This document shows positions 52,761-61,760 of a stretch of 64,000 bases of DNA, one piece after another. The DNA comes from Abditibacteriaceae bacterium (GTDB lineage Bacteria > Armatimonadota > Abditibacteriia > Abditibacteriales > Abditibacteriaceae): positions 124,001 to 188,000 of the forward strand of contig JAFAZH010000052.1 in assembly GCA_019239895.1 (NCBI GenBank), in the 5' to 3' direction. How positions within the stretch are numbered: position 1 is the first letter of the stretch; each line of letters opens with the position of its first letter. The notes under the pieces were generated by a model. The model worked only from the letters and a program-made list of their open reading frames with translations. It was not told the DNA's origin and ran no database searches. The position numbers were made by a program, and so were the translations under genes.

Positions 52761-55217
52761 CTATGGATTGTCCACTTCATCTGGCTCTTCCGGCTGCAAG
52801 ATTTTGGCAACGGCGGCCACTCTGTCGTTCTCGTTGAGACGGATGAGGCGCACGCCTTGAGCCACGCGGCCTGTCTCACGGATGTCATCAATACGCTGGC
52901 GGATGATGACACCTTTTTGCGTGATGACCAACAGTTCTTCGTTGGGCTTCACTACTTGCAGACTCACCAGTTCCCCGTTCTTATCGGTCACTTTAAGCGT
53001 GATAACGCCCGTGCCCCCGCGCGATTGAAAGCGGTAATCTTCGACTTCGCTCCGCTTGCCATAGCCCTGTTCACTAACCACCAACACTTGATCGTGGGGG
53101 TCGGCTACACCAGCGCCTACAATGTAATCCTTTTTATCCTTGAAGCGCATCCCGGTGACGCCCATCGAGTTGCGACCGGTGGGGCGTACATCCGACTCGT
53201 TGAAGCGGATGCTCATGCCGTGGCGCGAGGCCATCACAATTTCTTTCTTGCCGTTGGTCTCGAAGACATAACGCAACTCGTCTTTGCCGTCTAACTTAAT
53301 GGCAATGATACCGCCCTGACGCCGCGTCGCATAGTCTTCCAGACTTGTCTTCTTCACTGTGCCTTCTTTGGTCACCATGAAGAGATAGCGGTCAGCCGAG
53401 AAGTCGTCAATGTTCAGCACAGCGGTAATCTGCTCACCGCGCTCGATTTGCAGCAGGTTCACAATCGGCGTGCCGCGCGATTGGCGGCTGGCACTGGGCA
53501 CCTCATAAGCCTTTAATTGAAAGACCTGGCCGCGATTGGTGAAGAAGAGCAGAATGTGATGGGTGGTGCAAATAAACAGATGCTCGACTAAATCTTCTTC
53601 CTTCTTGGTCAGGCCAATGACGCCTTTGCCACCCCTGCCCTGGGTGCGATAGGTATCCATCGGCAGCTTCTTGATGTAACCATCGCGGGTGATGGTGACG
53701 ATGACATCTTCCTCACTGATGAGGTCTTCAATCTTGATGTCTTGGGCTTCCTGGGGGCGAATCTGCGTGCGCCGCGCATCGCCATACTCTTTCTTAATGC
53801 GCGCCATGTCCTGCTTGATAATCTGGCGCACTTTGCGCACATCTTCAATGATGCCACGCAGCCGCTCGATGTCCTTGATTAACTCGGCATACTCCGTATC
53901 AATCTTCAAGCGGTCGAGTTGAGTTAGCTGGCCTAACTGCATACTCAGCACAGCCTGCGATTGCTCATCGGACAGGCCAAAGCGTTCTTTTAAGCGATTA
54001 CGCGCTTCTTCCCGCGAGTTGCTGGCACGAATCAGGGCAATGACTTCATCAAGCGATGCCAGAATGGTGCGGAAACCTTCGAGGATATGCGCCCGCGCTT
54101 CGGCCTTGGCTAACTGGAAGCGGCTGCGACGGGTGATAACCGTCTGGCGATGCCCGATGAAAGCTTCAAGCGATTGCTTGAGATTCAGCACTTTGGGCTG
54201 TCCATCCACCAGGGCCAGGTTGATAATGCCAAACGAACTACGCAATGCCGTATGCTTATAAAGCAGATTTAGCACCACATGGGCGTTGGCTTCGCGCTTG
54301 AGTTCAACCACAATCCGCATCCCGGTGCGGTCGCTTTCATCGCGCAGATCACTGATACCTTCGATCTTGTGCTCGCGGTGCATCCGCGCAATGGTTTCCA
54401 CTAGGGAGGCTTTGTTGACCTGATAAGGTAACTCCGTGATGAGGATCGCCTGCCGTCCTCCATCCATCGGCTCAATCGTGGCGCGTGCCTGCATAATGAC
54501 GGAACCGCGTCCGGTGGTGTAAGCTTCGCGGATGCCTTTGGTGCCCAAAATCATACCCGCAGTCGGGAAGTCGGGGCCGTGGCAGACGGTCAGCAATTCA
54601 TCCACCGTGGCGTCGGGATTATCAATCACCATTGACACAGCATCGCACACTTCGCCCAGGTTGTGGGGCGGAATGTTGGTTGCCATGCCGACCGCGATGC
54701 CCGCGCTGCCGTTGACCAGCATGTTGGGGTAAACAGCGGGCAGGACATGCGGCTCAGTCGAAGACTCGCTAAAGTTGGGCACGAAATCAACCGTGTCCAT
54801 CTCAATATCGCGCAGTAACTCCATCGCCAACGGTGCAAGCCGCGCCTCGGTATAACGATAGGCCGCTGCCGCATCGCCGTCCACCGAGCCGAAGTTACCC
54901 TGCCCGTCCACGAGCGGATAGCGCATCGAAAAATCCTGCGCCATACGCACCAGGGCATCATACACCGACATATCACCATGCGGGTGATACTTCTTGAGCA
55001 CTTCGCCCACCGCCGAAGCGCACTTCTCACGGCGATGATCAGGCGTCATACCCTGGTCAAACATCGCATACAAAATGCGCCGGTGCACCGGTTTCAGCCC
55101 ATCTCGCGCATCCGGCAACGCGCGCCCCACAATCACGCTCATAGCGTAGCGGGTGTAACTCAAGCGCATCTCATCTTCGATACGCATTGGAATAATCTCG
55201 CGGGCAATCAATGACAT
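52761..55217 (-). CDS. gyrA: DNA gyrase subunit A
   Basis: The 818-residue subunit breaks and rejoins DNA. Catalytic Tyr122 is in AAYRYTEARL and the numbering matches E. coli. The GyrA box QGRGGKG marks it as gyrase rather than topoisomerase IV. In the quinolone region the sequence is HPHGDMSVYD: residue 83 is Met where most bacteria have Ser or Thr, Ala or another small residue, while Asp87 is kept. Last gene of the gyrB-antitoxin-toxin-gyrA group, starting 16 bases after the toxin stop. The strong terminator follows. Confidence 0.96.
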   Translation of the reverse strand: MSLIAREIIPMRIEDEMRLSYTRYAMSVIVGRALPDARDGLKPVHRRILYAMFDQGMTPDHRREKCASAVGEVLKKYHPHGDMSVYDALVRMAQDFSMRYPLVDGQGNFGSVDGDAAAAYRYTEARLAPLAMELLRDIEMDTVDFVPNFSESSTEPHVLPAVYPNMLVNGSAGIAVGMATNIPPHNLGEVCDAVSMVIDNPDATVDELLTVCHGPDFPTAGMILGTKGIREAYTTGRGSVIMQARATIEPMDGGRQAILITELPYQVNKASLVETIARMHREHKIEGISDLRDESDRTGMRIVVELKREANAHVVLNLLYKHTALRSSFGIINLALVDGQPKVLNLKQSLEAFIGHRQTVITRRSRFQLAKAEARAHILEGFRTILASLDEVIALIRASNSREEARNRLKERFGLSDEQSQAVLSMQLGQLTQLDRLKIDTEYAELIKDIERLRGIIEDVRKVRQIIKQDMARIKKEYGDARRTQIRPQEAQDIKIEDLISEEDVIVTITRDGYIKKLPMDTYRTQGRGGKGVIGLTKKEEDLVEHLFICTTHHILLFFTNRGQVFQLKAYEVPSASRQSRGTPIVNLLQIERGEQITAVLNIDDFSADRYLFMVTKEGTVKKTSLEDYATRRQGGIIAIKLDGKDELRYVFETNGKKEIVMASRHGMSIRFNESDVRPTGRNSMGVTGMRFKDKKDYIVGAGVADPHDQVLVVSEQGYGKRSEVEDYRFQSRGGTGVITLKVTDKNGELVSLQVVKPNEELLVITQKGVIIRQRIDDIRETGRVAQGVRLIRLNENDRVAAVAKILQPEEPDEVDNP

Positions 55218-55233
55218 AACTCTCCTAATATTC

Positions 55234-55626
55234 TCATTTCACAGTTTTAACATGAGGATAATCAAGTATCTTCGCGTCCACAGTAATCAACTCGCAATCA
55301 TACACTCGCGCTGTTGCCACGATAATCTGGTCTGCTGGATCACGATGGAAGTCACCCGGTAATTGAGTGGATTCAATCGCAATTTGTGGCGTAAAATCTA
55401 ACAATTGCACATGAGGTCGCGCCAGAGCCAAGCGAATCCACTCCTCGATAGGGCGTGAAAATGAAATGCGCTGAGCAGCGATGAGTTTAGAAACCTCCCA
55501 ACAGGAGATTACACTGACACCTAAACCATTTTCTTTATTTGCTTCGAGTAGCTGCTTTTGCCTCGCTGAAAGGCGTATATTTTCATCAACCCACCATATC
55601 CAGATATGTGTGTCGAGCAAGATCAT
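55234..55626 (-). CDS. PIN domain toxin (VapC-like)
   Basis: The 130-residue PIN-domain protein has the expected acidic residues Asp5 (LLDTHIWI), Glu44 (ISCWEVSK), Asp99 (DPADQIIVATA) and Asp117, which hold Mg2+ for RNA cleavage. It resembles the LDTHIWIWW subgroup of VapC-type toxins. Its ATG overlaps the stop of the antitoxin-like gene (ATGA), and 16 bases separate it from gyrA. Spacing shows it is read in the same transcript as the gyrase genes. Target RNA is unknown. Confidence 0.9.
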   Translation of the reverse strand: MILLDTHIWIWWVDENIRLSARQKQLLEANKENGLGVSVISCWEVSKLIAAQRISFSRPIEEWIRLALARPHVQLLDFTPQIAIESTQLPGDFHRDPADQIIVATARVYDCELITVDAKILDYPHVKTVK

Positions 55627-55850
55627 TGAAGAACTTCCCAATCTTCTATGGGCACTGCTGGCTCGAAGGGATCATCGTAATGCAAGACAGAACCTTTTAG
55701 TGGGTTTTCATTTGGTTCAGGTTCAGTTGTAACTGGTTCACTCTGTGTAGGAGGTTGTAAATGTGACCGTTCGTCCAGCAATTGACGCAACACTTGAAGG
55801 TCTTCCCAACTGAGCGGCTCAATCAAAGCTTGCAATTGATCTTTAGTCAT
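55623..55850 (-). CDS. Antitoxin-like partner of the PIN toxin
   Basis: The 75-residue protein has an N-terminal helical part (MTKDQLQALIEPLSWEDLQV), a Pro/Glu-rich linker and the C-terminal motif GSVLHYDDPFEPAVPIEDWE, which is typical of antitoxins paired with this PIN subgroup. No DNA-binding motif is obvious. It follows gyrB by 19 bases and overlaps the toxin start by four bases, so it is translated before and coupled to the toxin. Confidence 0.85.
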   Translation of the reverse strand: MTKDQLQALIEPLSWEDLQVLRQLLDERSHLQPPTQSEPVTTEPEPNENPLKGSVLHYDDPFEPAVPIEDWEVLQ

Positions 55851-55869
55851 TCAACAACCTCCGTTTAGC

Positions 55870-58008
55870 TTAAATATCCAAATCCGTGGCGGCATCCAGC
55901 AGCTTGGCGTTTTTCTCGATGAACTCTTTGCGCGGTTCGACGGCATCGCCCATGAGGATGGAGAAGATTTGGTCGGCTTCGGCGGCGTCTTCCAGGCCAA
56001 CTTGCATCAGCAGGCGCTTGTCCGGCTCCATTGTGGTTGACCAGAGTTCTTCCGGGTTCATCTCGCCCAGACCCTTGTAGCGGCCCACTTCGCCGCGCGA
56101 CTGCTGCAAGATTTTATCGCGCTCGCGGTCATTGTAGGCATAGAACAACTGCTTGCCTTTGCGCACCGAATAAAGCGGCGGCTTGGCGATGTACACATGG
56201 CCGCTTTCCACTAAGGGCCGCATATAGCGGAAGAGAAAGGTCAGCAACAGGGTGCGGATGTGGCTGCCGTCTACGTCGGCGTCGCACATGATGATTATGC
56301 GGTGGTAACGCAAACGCTGAATATCGAATTCTGAGCCAACTTTACCACCTCGCGCACTACGCTTATAGACACCATTGCCATTGGCCCCATTACCATTCGC
56401 GCCGTTGCCGTTGGCTCCATTGTTATGCCCATTGAGACCATCGCCATCCTCCAGGCTGGTGGATGTCATCGCTTCCAGGTCAAGTTTGCCCTGTTCCATT
56501 TCAGCAATGTCGTCGGCGATGTCGCTATAGTCCACACGCTCCGCGATACCAGTACCAAACGCCGTAATCATGGCGCGAATTTCTTCATTCGCCAGAATCT
56601 TATCGAGACGGTTCTTCTCCACGTTGATGATCTTACCGCGCAACGGCAGAATAGCCTGGAAGCGGCGGTCGCGGCCCTGCTTGGCGCTGCCGCCAGCGCT
56701 GTCGCCTTCGACGAGGAATATCTCGCACTCACGCGGGTCTTTTTCGGCGCAATCGGCCAGCTTACCAGGCAGAGAATCGCTTTCGAGAGCGTTCTTGCGC
56801 TTGATGAGGTCAGCCGCTTTCTTGGCCGCTTCACGCGCCTGTGCCGCCGTGATGCACTTCTGGATAATGCGAGTGGCCGTATTCGGATTCTCATCCAGAT
56901 ACTCAGCCAACCCTTCACCAACAATGGAGTTGACTGCGCCTTCCACAAACTGTGGCCCGGTCAGACGCTCTTTGGCCTGGCTGGAGAACATCGCGTTGGG
57001 CACCTTAACCGAGATGACGGCGGATAGCCCTTCGCGCACATCTTCACCGGTCAGATTGGCATCTTTTTCTTTGAGTTGACCCTTCTTGCGGGCATAGGAG
57101 TTAATGGCGCGGGTGAGGCCCGTTTTGAAGCCGGACTCGTGCAAGCCACCATGAATGTTGTGAATGGTGTTACCAAAGGCCACAATCGTATCATGATAGC
57201 CTTCGTTGTATTGGATGGCGACCTCGACTTCCACCCGCTCGTTCTGGCGCGTGAAATGAACCGCATGGCGATGCAGCGGCGTCTTGTTCTTGTTGAGATG
57301 CTCACAGAAAGCGGCCAGGCCACCCTTATTCTGATAAACCTCGATGGTGGCTGGCTCGACACGGTGATTTTCCAGGGTATATTTGCACTGCGGGATAAGG
57401 TAGCTTAATTCGCGGAGCCGTTTGGTAATAAGATCAACATCTAGTTCGTCGGTGGTAAAAATGGATGTATCGGCCTGATACGTTACCTTGGTGCCAGTGC
57501 CTTCGGCCCTGCCGATGACTTTGACATCGTATTGCGGAATACCTTTTTCATAACGCTGCTGATACAGCTTGCCATCACGCTTCACTTCCACTTCCACAAA
57601 AGTCGAGAGTGCGTTCACCACCGAGACACCAACTCCGTGCAGTCCGGCGGCGACTTTGTAGTTGCCCTCGTCGAACTTGCCGCCCGCGTGCAACTCGGTC
57701 ATGACCAGTTCAAGAGCCGATTTGCCGGTCTTCGGGTGAATATCAACGGGAATGCCACGCCCATTATCTTCAATCGAGACAACGTTATCTGACAGCAAAC
57801 GCACCACGATGTCATTGGCGTGCCCTCCCATCGCTTCGTCAGTGGCGTTATCCAGCACTTCACGGCAGAGGACGAAAAGCCCCAGGCGACCTACATCGCC
57901 AATATACATACCGGGACGATGGCGCACCGCTTCCAGACCTTCGAGCCAGGTAATATTCTCGGCTGTATAACCACCTTTTTGCGCCGACTTCTTGGCCGTA
58001 TCAGACAT
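55870..58008 (-). CDS. gyrB: DNA gyrase subunit B, with Asn/Gly/Ala-rich insert
   Basis: The 712-residue ATPase subunit of gyrase. The GHKL ATP site includes VLDNATDEAMGG and EDNGRGIPV, the TOPRIM domain has EGDSAGGSAKQGRD and DADVDGSHI, and the C-terminal tail ends normally. A low-complexity insert with four near-identical NGANG repeats (plus-strand 56340-56450) lies in the TOPRIM region between these two motifs, at a place where other bacterial GyrB also carry variable inserts. The start at 58008 has AAAGGA seven bases upstream; an ATG 42 bases further upstream is not needed. First gene of the group with a TA pair and gyrA. Confidence 0.96.
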   Translation of the reverse strand: MSDTAKKSAQKGGYTAENITWLEGLEAVRHRPGMYIGDVGRLGLFVLCREVLDNATDEAMGGHANDIVVRLLSDNVVSIEDNGRGIPVDIHPKTGKSALELVMTELHAGGKFDEGNYKVAAGLHGVGVSVVNALSTFVEVEVKRDGKLYQQRYEKGIPQYDVKVIGRAEGTGTKVTYQADTSIFTTDELDVDLITKRLRELSYLIPQCKYTLENHRVEPATIEVYQNKGGLAAFCEHLNKNKTPLHRHAVHFTRQNERVEVEVAIQYNEGYHDTIVAFGNTIHNIHGGLHESGFKTGLTRAINSYARKKGQLKEKDANLTGEDVREGLSAVISVKVPNAMFSSQAKERLTGPQFVEGAVNSIVGEGLAEYLDENPNTATRIIQKCITAAQAREAAKKAADLIKRKNALESDSLPGKLADCAEKDPRECEIFLVEGDSAGGSAKQGRDRRFQAILPLRGKIINVEKNRLDKILANEEIRAMITAFGTGIAERVDYSDIADDIAEMEQGKLDLEAMTSTSLEDGDGLNGHNNGANGNGANGNGANGNGVYKRSARGGKVGSEFDIQRLRYHRIIIMCDADVDGSHIRTLLLTFLFRYMRPLVESGHVYIAKPPLYSVRKGKQLFYAYNDRERDKILQQSRGEVGRYKGLGEMNPEELWSTTMEPDKRLLMQVGLEDAAEADQIFSILMGDAVEPRKEFIEKNAKLLDAATDLDI

Positions 58009-58147
58009 AAAGTTCCTTTTCCTTTCCAAAATTCCCGCACTGCACTTCAACCCTCAAAAAGACACACTCCGGTCTTTGATAGCACCGCAAAAGGCAAGGA
58101 AAGCGGAGGGGATAATTCGACGTGAGGGATCGCTTTCACTGTATTTA

Positions 58148-58176
58148 ATTATACCGAAATAGCGCAAAAATGTCAA
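58148..58176 (-). promoter_or_regulatory. Perfect consensus sigma-70 promoter of the gyrase operon
   Basis: On the minus strand TTGACA (58176-58171), 17 bases, TATAAT (58153-58148). Predicted transcription begins about 130 bases before the gyrB start. The leader has no other feature I can support. Confidence 0.85.
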
Positions 58177-58304
58177 AGACGTATATAAGGATAAGAGGGG
58201 GAGATTTTAAAACCTATGACAACAGGGGAAACTATGCAGATTTACGAGAGAGTTGGGGTTATTATGTAGAGGGAAGCCCCGCCCTCTGAGTAGCAGAAGA
58301 GTTT

Positions 58305-58399
58305 GTCATTCTGAGCAAAGCGAAGAATCTTGTAGGAGCCTCTTTAGAGTATTGCTCTATGGATACTGATAATAGATTCTTCGCTTTGCTCAGAATGAC
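58305..58399. repeat. 95-bp palindromic element with 26-bp perfect arms
   Basis: Arms 58305-58330 (GTCATTCTGAGCAAAGCGAA...) and 58374-58399 pair perfectly. The 43-base centre holds a smaller TAGAG/CTCTA hairpin. The TCATTCTGAGC...GAAGAATCT type is seen in many environmental bacterial genomes as REP-like or MITE-like repeats. It sits in the gap between gyrB and the 58470 gene, downstream of that gene. Confidence 0.9.
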
Positions 58400-58469
58400 A
58401 TGGCGCGGCTCTTGTCTGTGTTTCCGGTGATGCGTCTGCACCTTTAAAGCTTTTACACTTTGAAGAGGT

Positions 58470-60446
58470 TTATCGGGTCTTCGGCGGCTCAATGAACTGC
58501 AACACCGCCACCGCGTAAGGCTTGAGCGTGATAGTCTGGAATGGACTCTTGGGCAAGTCCTCGAAGCGCACGCCCTTTTGGGGGTCTTCCAGGATGCGGG
58601 TGCGCGCTGAGCGCAAGACGGGAAAGCCTCGGATAGCAATCTTTGCCGTTTGGTCTCTGTCAGTCGTATTGGCTAACAACAAATTGTGAGCGGTGGCGGT
58701 ATTAGCGGCCACGGCGACAATATCACCCCGCGAGACACGCACCTCGACACGCTGGCTGCCAGCAGGCACAAAGGAGTTCCACATCCAGAGCACGTAATAA
58801 GCGGGATAAGCGCGTGAGCTTTCATCCAACAGGCCCCATTCTGGATTGCCAGCATCATTCTGAAAAATCTGGTCAGAAATCCGTGAGGCATTGCTCATGA
58901 AGGTGAGCCACCAGGCGGCTGACACCATCTGGGTGATGCGGCTATCCGTGGCTTCTCCACCGTCCGAACGGGCCGCGTTGAGGTTGCTCTGGGTGACAAA
59001 GATAGGAATATTACGCCAGCGCGAGTGGTCAAGAGCTGCCCCGGCCTCGTGCAGTGTTTTCACATCGCGTGCCATGCCATACAGAGAGGCCACGGACGGC
59101 TCCCCGGCCCATGCACCGTAATATTGCACGGAAAGGAAATCCAATCCCATTGTGCCCTTTAACAAGGCAGCCAGCGTATTAGCCCGGCCACTGCTGGCTG
59201 TGATGCCACCGACCAGATATTTTGGCGAAAGAGCTTTTAAAGCGGTGCGCGCCCCATTGTACAGCGCCACCGCACTGGCATCATCGGTGGCATCCAGTGC
59301 CGTTGGCAACTCGAAATAGCGCACAGCCTGGCTCCTGGCATTGACGGCACGAGCCGCTTGTACCGCAAATTGTGCATAAGCACGCCCATCTAACCCCCAG
59401 GCCGTAGGATTGGGCAATGCTACAAATGGCTCTGAACCAAGGGCGCGCACTTGAGTTACTGCATTGACGAGACGTGAGAAATCAAAGCCAGGGCGAGAAG
59501 AATCTATAAGTTCAACCAGCCCCCCCGCATCCAGGCGCACAAAGCGAGGCGTAAGCGTTTGTAACGCCCGCCGAAACTGGTCGCTTTGCGCCAGGGGAAA
59601 TTCGCTGGTGCCCGACCCACCCGGCAATGTCGCGCCAATGGATACATTAGCCGAGGGCCGCACCTTGCCCAAAAAGCGCAGGTAATCTACATTAACCGCA
59701 ACCGCACCCGTGTCATCCGGTGTATTGTTGCCAGTTTGAGTGGGCTGGGTTGGGGTGGCGGCTGTCACCTGTGGGATAGGAATCCCATTCCCTTCGACTT
59801 CCATCTGATCTACGGTGAAAAAACGTGAATTCCAGCTACCCCGCTGCACGAACTGCAACAGATACACGCCACTCAAGCGGGGCGGCAATGGCCCACGCGC
59901 ACTGTGGAAGTCGGTTAAAGGAATGACGACTTTGCGCCAGTGCTTCACTGTCAGTTTGACGGGGGCCGGAAGTTTAGTCTTGAGATCAACGGGTAGCTCA
60001 AACACCTCTTCGTGTGGCGTGCCATCGGCTCCCTGATAGCGGCCTCGCAACACCAAGCCGACGCCAAGCTGTTCGCCACCTGCATTGAGCCAGAAGGTCA
60101 ACCGTTGCGCACCGATTTGTGCCCAGCGTGCGCCATCCACGCGCAGAGAAGCGGAAGCCCAGGAGTTTTGAGCCGCTTTGAAAGCGAAAAGCCCTGCCCC
60201 TTTAGAGCCAGGCACCACACTGGAAGCGGGACGTGAGGGGGCTATATCCACTAGCAGCACATCCGCCGCCGGGTTATCAGTTTTTATCTTATCGTTGCGT
60301 GTCCATGCGCCGACGCCATTTTCAAAGTCATCGAGCACCAATTTGGTGGGGGCGGGAGCCGCTTGGACGCTAAAGCCCCCGGTATTGAGCAGCGTGACCA
60401 TCGCTACAGCCAGTCGCTGCAACGAGAACCAACGGTTAACTTGCAA
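58470..60446 (-). CDS. Secreted glycosidase-fold protein lacking catalytic residues
   Basis: The 658-residue protein has a signal peptide (about 1-30), a CBM11/CIA30-like beta-sandwich (about 36-218, starting LVLDDFENGVGAW), a short linker and a TIM-barrel domain (about 250-560) resembling clan GH-A (GH39/GH51-like), then a small beta domain (about 570-655). Where active enzymes have N-E in the acid/base motif the sequence is FELPTALDA (Thr382, Ala383), and at the nucleophile strand IPIFVTQSNLN has Gln486 instead of Glu. It is therefore probably a carbohydrate-binding pseudoenzyme. Downstream neighbour on the other side is the gyrase operon. Confidence 0.7.
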   Translation of the reverse strand: MQVNRWFSLQRLAVAMVTLLNTGGFSVQAAPAPTKLVLDDFENGVGAWTRNDKIKTDNPAADVLLVDIAPSRPASSVVPGSKGAGLFAFKAAQNSWASASLRVDGARWAQIGAQRLTFWLNAGGEQLGVGLVLRGRYQGADGTPHEEVFELPVDLKTKLPAPVKLTVKHWRKVVIPLTDFHSARGPLPPRLSGVYLLQFVQRGSWNSRFFTVDQMEVEGNGIPIPQVTAATPTQPTQTGNNTPDDTGAVAVNVDYLRFLGKVRPSANVSIGATLPGGSGTSEFPLAQSDQFRRALQTLTPRFVRLDAGGLVELIDSSRPGFDFSRLVNAVTQVRALGSEPFVALPNPTAWGLDGRAYAQFAVQAARAVNARSQAVRYFELPTALDATDDASAVALYNGARTALKALSPKYLVGGITASSGRANTLAALLKGTMGLDFLSVQYYGAWAGEPSVASLYGMARDVKTLHEAGAALDHSRWRNIPIFVTQSNLNAARSDGGEATDSRITQMVSAAWWLTFMSNASRISDQIFQNDAGNPEWGLLDESSRAYPAYYVLWMWNSFVPAGSQRVEVRVSRGDIVAVAANTATAHNLLLANTTDRDQTAKIAIRGFPVLRSARTRILEDPQKGVRFEDLPKSPFQTITLKPYAVAVLQFIEPPKTR

Positions 60447-60657
60447 TGCTACATCTCCTCTGTCAATATGAACTCGGAATCGTTGGGCTATTCTTCATCA
60501 AGACGCTTACCGAAAAGCGCGTTAGCCTGAAAAATTATAACTCTTTCTCAGCAGTTCGGGTTAGCTGGCTCTCTCCGGGCCACAGCCCGCCGTCCGGCAT
60601 TAATTCCGCACATTACTTATTTTTCATAAAAATTTAACAGCACTGAGAGGACGCACG
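60447..60657. other. Divergent intergenic region between the 58470 and LOG-family genes
   Basis: AT-rich flanks surround a GC-rich centre (about 60575-60605) with CGGGC/GCCCG hairpin potential. Promoters for both divergent genes must lie here, but none matches consensus well, and no known riboswitch pattern was recognised. Confidence 0.35.
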
Positions 60658-61722
60658 TTGAAGCAATCCAAGAAGCCCGGCAAGGCGAAGCACGACACAG
60701 GAAAGGCCAAGAAGTCCAAAGCGGCGGGCCGCAACAAGAACTCGCAGCACCTCCCGCCTCTCAGCGAGACCGACTCCACCTTCGCTCCGCTTGAAGAGGC
60801 AACAACGCGCCGCACCCGCCAAGAGCGGCGGCAGACCCATGCGGTACCGGGCAGTGCAGTGGAGGCTCCTACCTCCGCACTGCAAAGAGCCGCGCAGGAA
60901 ACGGATGACTTCGCCTTACTCAATCAAACCGATTCGGCAGAAGTCGCCCAGCACTTTACACAAAGCGATACCTGGCGCATTTTTCGCATCATGTCAGAGT
61001 TTGTCCACGCCTTTGAAGTCTTGAGCAAAGTTGGCCCCGCCGTCGCCATTTTCGGCTCGGCCCGCCTTCCCGAATCAAGCCCCTACTATCAGGCCGCCTG
61101 TACTGTCAGTGAACGTTTAGCGCACGCGGGCTGGGCGATAATTACGGGCGGTGGCCCTGGCATCATGGAAGCGGCTAATCGTGGTGCCTACACGGCGGCC
61201 ACGGCACTTAACGAGGACAAAATATCAGTCGGCCTGAACGTTGAATTACCCTTCGAGCAGCAGACGAACCGTTATGTGGATACCAAACTGCATTTCCACT
61301 ACTTCTTTTGCCGTAAGATGAACTTTGTCAAATACACCTCGGCCTTCGTCATTTTTCCGGGCGGATTCGGCACGCTGGATGAATTATTTGAAGCGGTAAC
61401 GCTGGTGCAGACACGTAAAGTGCAAAATTTCCCGGTGGTGCTCTTTGGTACCGAGTACTGGCAAGGTTTGCTGGAATGGATTCGCACCACCATGATCCCG
61501 CATGGTACTATTTTGCCGAGCGACCTGGAATTGCTGCGCCTGACCGATGACCCCGATGAAGTGGTGTGGTGGGTTTCCGAATACACCAAACAGCTTCGTC
61601 ATCCTCTTGAACGCCGGGCCGAGCCTGTGTCGGTGGAAGTAGCACACCTTAATGGCACTCAGGAGGCGCAGCCCCGAAAGGTGCAGTCACGAAAGGCGCA
61701 GCCCCGCAGCCGTAAACGTTAG
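60658..61722 (+). CDS. LOG family protein (TIGR00730-type)
   Basis: The 354-residue protein has about 95 Lys/Arg/Thr-rich, probably disordered N-terminal residues, then a Rossmann fold of the LOG type: VAIFGSARLPESSPYYQAA, ITGGGPGIMEAANRGAY, and FPGGFGTLDELFEAVTLVQT, which contains the PGGxGTxxE motif of nucleotide 5'-monophosphate phosphoribohydrolases. Those enzymes release bases from nucleoside monophosphates (cytokinin activation in plants). The true substrate here is unknown. Start is TTG 60658, supported by GAGAGGA seven bases upstream. The C-terminal tail is again basic. Confidence 0.82.
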   Translation: MKQSKKPGKAKHDTGKAKKSKAAGRNKNSQHLPPLSETDSTFAPLEEATTRRTRQERRQTHAVPGSAVEAPTSALQRAAQETDDFALLNQTDSAEVAQHFTQSDTWRIFRIMSEFVHAFEVLSKVGPAVAIFGSARLPESSPYYQAACTVSERLAHAGWAIITGGGPGIMEAANRGAYTAATALNEDKISVGLNVELPFEQQTNRYVDTKLHFHYFFCRKMNFVKYTSAFVIFPGGFGTLDELFEAVTLVQTRKVQNFPVVLFGTEYWQGLLEWIRTTMIPHGTILPSDLELLRLTDDPDEVVWWVSEYTKQLRHPLERRAEPVSVEVAHLNGTQEAQPRKVQSRKAQPRSRKR

Positions 61723-61760
61723 GCATAGAAATTACCAGGGCGCAAAGGCCACAAAGATAT

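Noticed and set aside
56425..57079. Long plus-strand frames opposite gyrB
   Set aside because: They are antisense shadows of a strongly conserved gene with no domain or ribosome binding site support.
60447..60657. Possible riboswitch between the divergent glycosidase-like and LOG genes
   Set aside because: The GC-rich hairpin region does not match any riboswitch consensus that I can recall, including c-di-GMP and Na+ types.
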